Positions 8,614-17,558 of a stretch of DNA of 22,684 nt are shown piece after piece. This DNA is from Rhizophagus sp. LPA8_4_AMF (Eukaryota > Glomeromycota > Glomeromycetes > Glomerales > Glomeraceae): the NCBI GenBank assembly GCA_021464525.1, contig JADRCO010001088.1, positions 1-22,684 on the forward strand, in the 5' to 3' direction. A program made the position numbers and the translations under genes. Position 1 is the first letter of the stretch. Each line of letters begins with the position of its first letter. The notes beneath the pieces are model-generated. The model worked only from the letters and a program-made list of their open reading frames with translations. It made no database searches and had not been told where the DNA came from.

Positions 8614-9749
8614 CAAACTACGTATAATTCCAGAGAATGGTGAGTAAAACAATTTAAATTAGAAAAATAATTTTTTTAATTATTTAGAATATTTTCCAAT
8701 TGATCTAATTTTTTTTTATAAATGAATTTTTATTATAGTAAAATCTTTTTGCTAAACTATTTATAACTATTCATATTTATGGTAAATTATTTTAACACTA
8801 AGACTAGAGTAGTAAAATATTTACAAATTTCTTAGTTTGTAATTTAAAATAATTTTTATTTATTTTTATATATTATATCTTAACAATAAATTAACAATTT
8901 AAAATCACCAAAGTTTAATATTTTATATATATTGTGAAAATATTATACTTTTTAATTGATATTCTAAGCTATTATCACGTTACAAAATATTTAATACAAA
9001 CTATTCAAATTGATATTAAATTTTGCTAATTTTACCGCTATAATTAGATATCTACTTTTAAGTTTACTTAAAATTATATCTTTTTTCCCAATAATTCTTA
9101 AAAAATTAATGATTTTATCAAATATCAATAATCAATAATTTGATCGTTACAGTATTTATTATTTCACTTTATTCTCGTGAAGTGCAACATCTAATAATTA
9201 AAATTTTAATTTTACTTAGAAATATGAAAGAGTGATCGTCCTATCGTCTCTAAATAAATTAATCAATTAAATTGTTAAATCGCCTAGTATTATTGTATTA
9301 ACAAAATATGTAATGATAAAATTGTTAGTATTAGTAAAATTCTAAGGTTTCATTAAAAATGTTCTTTAACATAAGCGAAATTTCAACGTAAATTTTTTAC
9401 AATGAAACTATTTCATTTCACTTTAGACGTTTTAAAAAAAAAAGAGATTGACGATATCATATAATTGAATTTTAATATAAATATTTAAACTTCAAGATTA
9501 AATTCAAAAACTGCTTTAATCTTTTATACAAATAATAAAGTGATGTACTTTTTTGATGGCTGAAAATTCTTTTTGCTGTAAAGATCACAAACGAGAGTAT
9601 GTGTATGAGAATCTTTATCATGGTCCTACCATGTAGGAAAAGATTTAATGATTAATCCTCATTATACTCGGCGCCATTAAATTATAATGATATAGTATAC
9701 ATAACGTGTGTGTTATCAGCTGAAATTTATAAATGAATTAATAAATGGT
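8614..9749. other. AT-rich spacer after kinase gene B
   Basis: The first part holds the remnant of tail exon 6 with its unused donor (8614-8645) and the stem-loop shared with gene A (8797-8836). Loose similarity to the gene A flank continues to about 8925 (CACCAAAGTTTAATA against AACCAAAGCTTAATA). Beyond that I see only AT-rich sequence, plus overlapping short palindromes around 9620-9640. Confidence 0.5.
8797..8836 (+). promoter_or_regulatory. Conserved stem-loop downstream of kinase gene B
   Basis: ACTAAGA (8797-8803) pairs with TCTTAGT (8830-8836) around an inner near-palindrome GTAAAATATTTAC (8812-8824). It corresponds to 4032-4071 after gene A. It survives although the tail exons just upstream have been lost in this copy. 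Shared descent explains the similarity; function is inferred. Confidence 0.45.
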
Positions 9750-9990
9750 GTTGAAATCGAACTGACTTATAACATTTGATCATTACTGGACACAAACCAG
9801 AATATTATCCAATGTCTCAATCGAACATCGCCATGTACTAAATTATCACTGTTTATTACGAAAATACCAAAGAAGTTTAAAATATGTTATTGAAATAAAT
9901 TAATTACAAAATGGACAACCAGTTAAAGTTCCTCGTTATCATTATGGAGTTGGTTCCTGATCAACTGTAGTAAAAATCTTTAATTGAGTT
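9750..9990 (-). pseudogene. Possible decayed kinase-like fragment
   Basis: Read on the minus strand, 9821-9835 encodes HGDVR. About 10 nt further along, in another frame, LDNILV is encoded near 9795-9812, followed by a QFDF segment around 9752-9766. The order HGDxR, NIL, (I)DFD is that of the catalytic and metal-binding motifs of divergent kinase-fold proteins. Stops and a frameshift separate the pieces, so nothing intact can be expressed. This could be chance similarity; confidence is low. Confidence 0.25.
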
Positions 9991-10598
9991 TTAACTAGAG
10001 AGGGGAGTTATTACTTTAATACTTATGATCATTTTCATACTATTCTCACGTAATGCTTATAAAAAGTTTCTAAACTTATAAAAGAAACAAGTTTACAGGT
10101 CAGCGATTTATAAACAGGTTCTGGTGAGAGATGTGACTGGATCACTTGAAGAATTATTCTAATACCGCGTGTAAAAAAAAAGGAAGAATATTACAATAAT
10201 AAAATGACTTCATATAATTATCAGAGTATATACTGAATACGAATGAGGAATTGGGGATTAGATGTAGTTTAAAAGCTATATATGAATTATTTTTAACCAT
10301 TCTCAATAAGCAATCATCAAAATTATAGATTCGTTAATAAATGAATTAATGAATTAATAGTTAATATTGATTGAATAAAATTCTTTTTTTTTTCTATTAA
10401 TTATGGCAAAAGTGAACGAAATTCTATAATAAAATTTTGATATATCAATTTTTTTTTTTCAATTTGATACTTAATTAATTTTTTTTTTTCTAAGTTTGAT
10501 AAATTATTAAGTTCATCTAATGAAGTAATATTCTCTAATTTATAGTGAGAACGATCGTTTTCGCAATTTTAAGAATATCATTTTCTTTTAAGAATTGA
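9991..10598. other. AT-rich spacer before the hAT element
   Basis: No gene is visible. A 21-codon coding-like stretch on the plus strand near 10098-10160 is too short to call. The remainder is AT-rich with several poly-T runs (10380-10490). Confidence 0.45.
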
Positions 10599-10606
10599 AT
10601 TTGCTT
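10599..10606 (+). repeat. Left target-site duplication of the hAT element
   Basis: ATTTGCTT lies directly before the left terminal repeat and matches TTTTGCTT at 13614-13621 in seven of eight positions. Eight bases is the usual target duplication length of the hAT superfamily. Confidence 0.75.
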
Positions 10607-10616
10607 TAAACATGGG

Positions 10617-10815
10617 ACCCGAAACCTCCATGAGGATTTCCGAAAGTTTCGGGTTTCGGAATATACGAATCGAAACCTCATCCGAAACCCTAAACTATTT
10701 CCGAAACTCGAAAAGAAACCCGAAACCCGAAACCGGTTTCGGTTATCCCGAAACTAATCCCGATACTCCGAAACTACTTCCGATTCCCGAAACTAATCCC
10801 GATTTCCAAAACTAT
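10617..10815 (+). repeat. Left subterminal CCGAAAC array of the hAT element
   Basis: About eight copies of CCGAAAC, mostly in the same orientation, spaced irregularly at 6-60 bp, with extra CCGA half-copies. Such subterminal arrays are binding sites for the transposase BED finger in well-studied hAT elements; that role here is inferred. A 70-codon open frame (10612-10824) across the array is only a by-product of the repeat. Confidence 0.75.
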
Positions 10816-10929
10816 TTTTTATAAATTGATTGATCGTCAATTCGTCATACGTCATTGACACATTGTAGCTAAAAAAAGAGATCGATCATATTTGATAATC
10901 TTATTCCGCAAGAATTAAGTCTTAAAAAA

Positions 10930-13357
10930 ATGACAGATTGTACGCCTTCAAATTCAAAAAAAAATAAGACTGCAATCTATGGCGGACGTCCAAAAAAGCC
11001 TATATGGAGATTTTTTGAACAAGGAGAGGAGATAGATAAAGGGCATTATGTTGCGATATGTTTAGCTTGTAGGCAGACTTTCCGACCTGGAAAGACAACA
11101 ACAATGGAAAAACATATAATTAGTATTTGTTTAAAGGTAGACCGTTCAATTCGTGAGGCCGTCATATATATGGTAGAAGCACGCGAACGTGAAATCTCTT
11201 CTGGTGCTAATGTTAAACGCCCAAATAATGATCAAACTATTTTGGAAGATTTCTATGAAAATTCAGATTTAAGTAAAGAACGAAAAGAAGATATTGATAC
11301 AGCACTTATTAAAGCATTTGTATGTTGTGGTTTACCATGGCATCTAATTGAGCATCCATTTATCATTGAGTTATTTAAGCAACTTAGATCAAATTATAGT
11401 CTACCAGATAGGAAGACACTTGCTGATTCTATGTTAACACAGGAAATCTTACGCGTTAATGTAAAGCTATATAGGTTGCTTGAAGAAGAGAGTAATTTAA
11501 CGCTAGGCAAGTATATATATGCAAAAAGTTATACAAAACTTCACCATTTTTTAAATTTTATTAAATATTAAATATTTTTTTGAACTTTAATTAAGCCTTG
11601 GATGGCTGGACGAGCCCATCAGGTAAATCTCTCTGGAACTTCGTTATTCATTTCGGCAATGGACGGGACATTCTTTGGAAAATTAGTGATTTTTCGGGTG
11701 AAAGTCATACTGCTGAGTTTCTTGCTCGACAAATACAGTTAATTCTTGAAGAAATTGGCATCCAAAAATTTGCGGGTATTGTAACAGATGCTGGATCAAA
11801 TGTTCGCTCTGCACGAAATATAATTTCTGGAAGATTTCCACATATTCTCAATATACGATGCATTGCACATTCATTGAATCTCATTACAAAAGATTTGATT
11901 AAACACACATTTGCAAAAAAAATTATTCAATGGTGTACAGTAATTGTGACATATTTCAAAAAGTCACATAGGCCTAAAGAACTATTAGAATTAAAAATTT
12001 TAGAAAAAAAAATTGATGGGGGAGGATTAAAAACATATTTGGATACAAGATGGACGACCATTTACGAAATGTTAAATTCAATTTCACGACTCGAATTATG
12101 TCTCAAAGAAGTTATACAACTTTTACTGTTTGATTTTTTATTTTATAATAAACAAATTACACTGTTATTAATTTTAATTTTTTTTTTGTTAAATATTTTT
12201 GTAGGTTATTAATGAAAATTCTAATATTATTATGAGTGAAGCTGTCAGAACTATTATTAATCGGAAACGCAAGTTTTTTAATGATGTATATGATTTATCA
12301 AATGTTATGAAACCTATTAGAGATGCTACCCTTAGTCTTGAAAGCAGTAATTCAACGCTAGCAGATTGCTATTTCTCTTTGGCGTATCTTGGTCAATCGA
12401 TTAACAAAATTTCTGAAAACGAAAATGTTAACTTTCGTCAGCATGCAATAAAATCTTTTAATGAACGTTTTAAAATATATGATTTTGATGAATATCTTTT
12501 ATCATATTATATTCACCCTGGATATAGAGGTAAAAAAATTAATATTTATTATTTTAATAATGATAATGTAAAAAATTAACAATTTTCGCAATAAATAAAT
12601 AGGTTCTGGTGTGAAAGTATGCCAATATCAAAGAATTCAAAGTGCAGCTGCACGTATTTGGCAACAAATGTTAAAGATTTCTAACATTGCTGCTTACCTT
12701 AAAAAAAATAACCACACCAAAAAACGATCAGCAGAAATTCTTTTGGCGCAAATTGGCGAATTCTACTTACAATCAGTACCATATAATACACCCTATAATT
12801 CACAGGTAAATACACCACTTAGCTGGTGGAAGATGTGTACGCCTATTCCACCTTATTTACAACTGCTCGCAATCAAATTATTCTCAATTATTCCACATGC
12901 AGCTAGTTGTGAGAGGGTTTGGTCGATTTGTGGATGAGTAATTGGAAAAAGAAGAACGTGATTATTAACTGATAATTTAGAAGCTATAGCAAAAATACAT
13001 TCTTATTATATTGCCAATAGTAAATCTGAATTACCTAATTATAGTAAAGATCGAACTGCTGATGAACTTTGCGCAATTTTAAATGATGCTCATCTTTGTG
13101 ATGATGATGAATATGTTGATGATTATAACGAAGAGGAAATGATAAAGCTGGTGTCAAGTCCACCTGTAGATGATGATTGTGAACAAGTTCCATCTCAGAA
13201 TTTGGAAATTTTAGAAGTGCTAAATTTGGATTCAATGTTTAGAGATAATTCAACGGATAAGCAATTAGAATTAGATGGACTTGATGATTTTATTCAAGAG
13301 TTAGATAAGGAAGACGATTTTGATCCAGATTTATTGGTCCAAAATTTTAATTCATAA
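10930..13357 (+). pseudogene. BED-finger hAT transposase, disrupted by two stop codons
   Basis: Predicted exons: 10930-11506, 11596-12110, 12205-12529 and 12603-13357, giving 724 codons including the terminal TAA. The BED zinc finger is at residues 26-67 (W26, C44, C47, H62, C67). The RNase-H-like catalytic core follows, with DGWTSP (D195), VTDAGSN (D257) and the C-x2-H pair C281/H284. The C-terminal ASCERVWS motif supplies the third acidic residue (E576) and the dimerisation region. Two in-frame TGA codons, at 12935-12937 (codon 584) and 12959-12961 (codon 592), lie where relatives have Trp and Arg in the G-W-x-x-GKRRT-R segment. The frame stays open for another 130 codons, through an acidic tail (13084-13357), so the damage is recent. 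Intron 1 has a GC donor; introns 2 and 3 are GT-AG. The enzyme would cut and paste the element that encodes it. As it stands, translation stops just after the third catalytic residue and is probably non-functional. Confidence 0.85.
11507..11595 (+). other. GC-AG intron in the transposase gene
   Basis: No GT donor keeps the frame between the exon 1 and exon 2 coding segments, but the site CTAG/GCAAGT does. It matches the strict consensus of GC-AG introns (AG/GCAAGT), and with the acceptor TTAAG at 11595 it restores LTLALDGWTSP across the junction, the conserved context of the first catalytic Asp. Length is 89 nt. Confidence 0.75.
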
Positions 13358-13439
13358 TTAATATAATTTCATGTAATAACGTTTAAATTAGTTGAGTATT
13401 AATATATAATATAATTTTAGTTATAAATATTAATAAAAT

Positions 13440-13613
13440 TTAGTAAAATAACATAAAGTTTCGGTTATATTTCGGTATATAAGTTTCGGATAAGTTTCGG
13501 GATAGTTTCGGGTTTCGGGTTTTGGAAAATAAATGCACGTTCCGAAACCAAGTTTCGGTATATACCTAAACCTAAAGGGTTTCGGGGGGTTTCGGTTTCG
13601 TGCCCCATGTTTA
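13440..13613 (-). repeat. Right subterminal GTTTCGG array of the hAT element
   Basis: About eight GTTTCGG motifs (the reverse complement of CCGAAAC) plus one copy in the opposite sense at about 13541. The right terminal repeat at 13604-13613 closes the array. The mirrored arrangement relative to the left end is what a transposase binding both ends would require. Confidence 0.75.
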
Positions 13614-13621
13614 TTTTGCTT
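13614..13621 (+). repeat. Right target-site duplication of the hAT element
   Basis: TTTTGCTT follows the right terminal repeat and matches the left flank ATTTGCTT with one mismatch. Confidence 0.75.
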
Positions 13622-15500
13622 TATCCATTCATCTGGATGAATACTTCCATCATATTTTGGGTTTCATTTAGAAACAAGTTACAAGATAACCAAATGACGC
13701 GATGGTGCAGTAATTGAAAAAAAGATTATAAATATTATGTAATTGCGTCATATTAACTACCATTTATAAACAATCTACGTATATGAAATAATTCACAAAA
13801 AAGTAAAATAATTTCTTTACCAGTTTAAATCTTTACGATTAAACATTATTAAGCGCAAATTCTTTAAATTCTTTCATTAAAAAAACAATTCTGGAAATCA
13901 AACCTAAATATATTGCACTTATTTATTTAATTTTACAAAGAAAATAAATTACACCACTATATTTATTCAAAATAAGAATAACCCGTTTTTTTAAAATGTT
14001 TTTAATTTTATATCTTTCAATTGGAATTAGGACCTATTTTTTTCACGCTATACTGTAGTGAAAAGAAAATCCATAAAAACATCTAAGTTGGATCTCTAAT
14101 ATAAATATATTGATACTATGAGCTAGACAGATTTAGATACGATAGTATTTATTATTGAAATATTTTTAACTTAAAGAGTCGGATACTTAATTTAATTAAT
14201 TGGTTTGAGTCAAAGTATTGACGAATTATTTAACATTATTCCTAAGATATTATCAAATATTAACAACAAAAAGTCAAAAGATTTTAAACTTTCTATATTA
14301 ATAGTGTAATCGACATTGTGGTGCGTTTTAGCGTCTGAGTGTGGAATAAATGATAAGAAACGACCAGCATTGTAAATATTACGAATCATCCACTGGTTTC
14401 TTCATGATGTGACTTATAATATTATACTTATCACATTATTACTTGTGTATTATTAGGGAATTTCACATCTGCAGATAACGAACTAACAAACGCATCAATT
14501 AAATTTTTTGCTAATATGATATTCATTCTTTCTAAGTTCCACGGTACAAATTTATTTTATAAGAAATTTATTGTGAGATTGAACTGCGAAGTTTCTTTTC
14601 TTGAACACAATTTTTTTTTTAAATTTTATTAACGAACAAGAAACAGGAGAACTATAATAATCTACCGTAAATTATACATACTTTTTTTCCTTTAAAAAAA
14701 AAGGCTACATAGCTACAAACTGTAACCACACTAACTAGTAAATAATTATTACATATCATATCATATCTTACTTTTTAAACCTCTTTTCCTTCTTTCCTTT
14801 TTATTTTTCTTTCTTTACGAGTTTACGATGGCAAATAAGTTATACGGTATGCTTACAAATTTGTCTACAAAAATAATCATCATAATCTTTACATTTTCAA
14901 TCGTTTGTGGACATTTATAACAAGATTTTTGAGAACATCATAAATTGCGAGTTAATATCATAACGAATATCCCATTTTTTTATTATTCTAATAAAGCATT
15001 TGTACATTTACAGTAACATTTTATCTAAATCACAGCTCATACTATCATATCTTACAAAGGGTCTATAAAATACTGTAAAATATCTTTACATATAAAATCA
15101 CAACAATGATAATTTAAATCAAACATACCAATATCAAACATTGATTCCAGAGTGCTTTATTGACTGAAAGGCTTTAAGCCACATAAAAAGTACCTAATTC
15201 ATGATAGAATGACTTCGTAAATTATTTCTTTTAAATAGAACCGTTCATTACAGAAACGCTCATAAAAATCAAATTAATATTACCTTGTCCAAAATTACAT
15301 TTATTATATTAAGAATAGACATTTGGGATATCTATGAGTGAATTAATGTTTATATTAAGAAAAATTACTTTAGAATCATTCAATGAAAAAATTTACTTTT
15401 TTTTAAAAAAAAAAAAAATAATTAGTATGTACTGTATTTATAAATTTGTTTAAATAAAAAAATTTAATAATTTATTAAGAATAAATGTATGTCTCGCCGG
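13622..15500. other. AT-rich intergenic region, no gene seen
   Basis: Frequent stops occur in all frames, with poly-A and poly-T runs and a pyrimidine-rich patch at about 14777-14817. I find no tRNA, no convincing exons and no terminal repeats. Confidence 0.55.
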
Positions 15501-15509
15501 AGTTATATC

Positions 15510-15566
15510 TCACATGATATATTAAATATAATCCGATTGGCTACAATAACGTTACGATCACATGAT
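15510..15566 (+). promoter_or_regulatory. Paired TCACATGAT motifs with a CCAAT box
   Basis: TCACATGAT occurs at 15510-15518 and again at 15558-15566, with an inverted CCAAT box (ATTGG) at 15536-15540 between them. The cluster lies about 280 nt upstream of the spliced unit at 15845-16260 and may be its promoter. Very similar motif pairs occur elsewhere in the window. Confidence 0.4.
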
Positions 15567-15844
15567 AAATATTTTTTATGCAAAGTGAGATTTAAGATGT
15601 ATCGCATTTCCTAAAATAAAATTTTTGTCCTGATTTTGCAATACAACGCGATACGCGATATCATACATTCGTTTTTTAAAACCGTTTCTCTTAAAATAAA
15701 CAATTTCTATCCGGTCTTTAGTAGGATTACGGTTCTATTAAAATTAAAAGCTAGACAGTTTGGAACTGCAATTTGGAAATATAATCTACATAAAGTTAGA
15801 ACCACAGCCTGGAACTGTTGACATTCTGGGTTCTTTTTCTTTTA

Positions 15845-16260
15845 GGAACAGTCTTTCAAACCAACTTTTCAGGTAAGTGTAAAGTTAGGCTTCGTGTCAG
15901 GTTTATTTTTCTTTTATTAACTCTAATATATTTTCCATAGCCTTATATATAAATGATTTTAACAAGACCACTTGCAGCAGAGAAAAAAAAAGCTGCCATG
16001 ATGCCGAAGTAATTAGTTTTAAAAGGTTTAATTAAAGAAGCTTATTCAAACTTTCTGTTTTTCTTATAAATTCAGAACGTTAATAAACATTACTAACGTT
16101 CCACTTTCTTTTTTTTTATTACAGGATCAAGATGCTTCAGAACTAAAAAAAAACATGAAAACGCCTTGAAATGTACGTAAGAGAATGTTTTTTTTAAAAT
16201 TGAGAATGCTTGTAAGCATTCAATTTTTTTATAGGAACTCAGAAATATTATTGTTATAAA
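15845..16260 (+). other. Candidate short spliced transcription unit, function unknown
   Basis: Splice signals are unusually good. Proposed exons end at 15872 (donor GTAAGTGT), 16008 (donor GTAATT) and 16176 (donor GTAAGA). Acceptors are at 15844 (TTCTTTTAG), 15940 (TTTTCCATAG), 16124 (TTTATTACAG) and 16234 (TTTTTATAG). The second intron carries a perfect TACTAAC branch site at 16091-16097, 28 nt before its acceptor. One frame reads through the first two junctions from about 15847 (FSALYINDFNKTT then HDAEDQDASELKK) to a TGA at 16167-16169. Another reads ASN-KKHENALKC-type sequence over the last junction. No ATG-led product of useful length is clear, so this may be a tiny protein gene, a non-coding RNA or a gene remnant. 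Confidence 0.4.
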
Positions 16261-16389
16261 AGGTGTGAAGACTAATTACAAGTCAAGTATATCAACTTTT
16301 TGGATGAATGTAAAGGTAGATTTTGTGGATTTCAATAAATTTTATACTTTTATTATTTTTTGCTTCTTTAATTGAATTAACCATTATTC

Positions 16390-16775
16390 TTTTTCTTTTT
16401 CTAATTTTAATTCTTGTGGTTTTTTTTGACTTTCATTCTTGGATTTTGTTCTTGAACTTTGGAAATTTTAATTCTTAACTTTTGAATTTTATTCTTATCT
16501 TTTGGATTTTCATCCTTTATCTTTGATTTGGTGGTAACATTTATTCTTATGTCTTTGATTTTGTGGTAATTTTTATTGCTAACTTTTGGTGTAATTTTCA
16601 TTTCTGTTCTTTGGTAATACTTCATTTTTGATCTTTGGTTTTGTGGTAATTTTCATTCTTGATCTTTGGCGTAATTTTTGTTCTTGATCTTGTGTAATTT
16701 TTGATTTTTTAATGATCAATTTTTAGTGGTAACATTTATTATTGATCTTTAGCTTGGTAGTATTTTCGGTCTTAT
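16390..16775. repeat. Degenerate T-rich minisatellite, unit about 27-30 bp
   Basis: About a dozen imperfect copies of a unit like ATTCTTGATCTTTGG followed by TTTTGTGGTAAT. The clearest copies are at 16540-16720. Copies differ by substitutions and by loss of the second half. A 72-codon minus-strand frame (16407-16625), rich in Lys, Asn and Ile, is a by-product of the repeat. Confidence 0.8.
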
Positions 16776-17558
16776 TTTTTTTTAATTGTATAAATAAATA
16801 AAATCATATGTATTATAAATTTTTACCAATAAAAAAATTTTAATATTCATCCTGTGAGATTTATGTATATCGCATCCCGGATGTTGGATTTAAGTGTTAT
16901 TCAGGGGTGCTAGATATAAATTTACCCATTTATTAATTACAAATTAAGAATTTGTAAAAAATCTTATTACTCTATTCTTGTAGTGTTTAAATAATTTAAA
17001 ATAAAAATATTTTATAATAAATTAATAAAGAAAACTGAAGTTTTATTAAGATGTGAGTTTGTAAAATATCTAGAAAAAACTATTTATAATAAATAAAGAA
17101 ATTGATAATAAATCAAAATATTTTTACGATTGAAAAAAAAGTTTCTTATTCTTCAGAATGAAGATTTTGCTTCATAATGTGCGTGACAGCCGTTGACATG
17201 TTATTGCCCCCGATATTCAAAGAAACATATCATGTGATCAATACCACATGAAAATCTGTGTAAACGAAATGTATTAATCTTTTTCCTTTTTTTTCTGCAA
17301 ATTAAAATACAAGGAATACAATAAAAGAATGTATGATAATAGATAAAAAAACAGCGGGTAACATTAGACGGAAACTGGCCCGTTAAAGTTCGACATTATT
17401 ATTTTTTATTATTTAATTATTACATGTTAATGATGTTATACATTTTTAATTTTATATACTATTTTAATTAAAATATTACAAAAGAAGTATATGTATATAT
17501 AAATTATTACAAAAAAAAAAAATGATATAGTTCTACGCACGCAGACATTAAATAACTA
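16776..17558. other. AT-rich spacer downstream of the membrane protein gene
   Basis: No gene is evident. A slightly GC-richer patch at about 16855-16915 and an ATCATGTGATCA palindrome at about 17229-17240 are the only features of note. Confidence 0.5.

Larger units (their letters stand above)
10607..13613 (+). mobile_element. Complete hAT-superfamily DNA transposon, 3.0 kb
   Basis: Both ends begin with TAAACATGGG as inverted repeats (10607-10616; reverse complement at 13604-13613), and similarity continues as a GAAACC-rich stretch. The 8-bp flanks are near-identical. Inside each end is an array of CCGAAAC motifs, about eight pointing one way at the left and about eight in reverse complement at the right. 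The only gene is a BED-finger hAT transposase on the plus strand, interrupted by two stops. The sharp ends and 7/8 target duplication suggest fairly recent insertion. It could move only if a transposase were supplied in trans. Confidence 0.88.

Noticed and set aside
10612..10824. 70-codon frame at the left end of the hAT element
   Set aside because: Translation of the CCGAAAC array, not a gene.
11705..11908. Minus-strand frame inside the transposase
   Set aside because: Antisense shadow of the transposase exon 2.
13035..13235. Minus-strand His-rich frame
   Set aside because: Antisense of the acidic tail of the transposase (GAT codons read as ATC/CAT).
15636..15821. 61-codon plus-strand frame
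   Set aside because: It starts at TTG, not ATG, and no ATG follows early. It could be part of an upstream exon of the spliced unit but is not callable alone.
16407..16625. 72-codon minus-strand Lys/Asn-rich frame
   Set aside because: Derived from the T-rich minisatellite.
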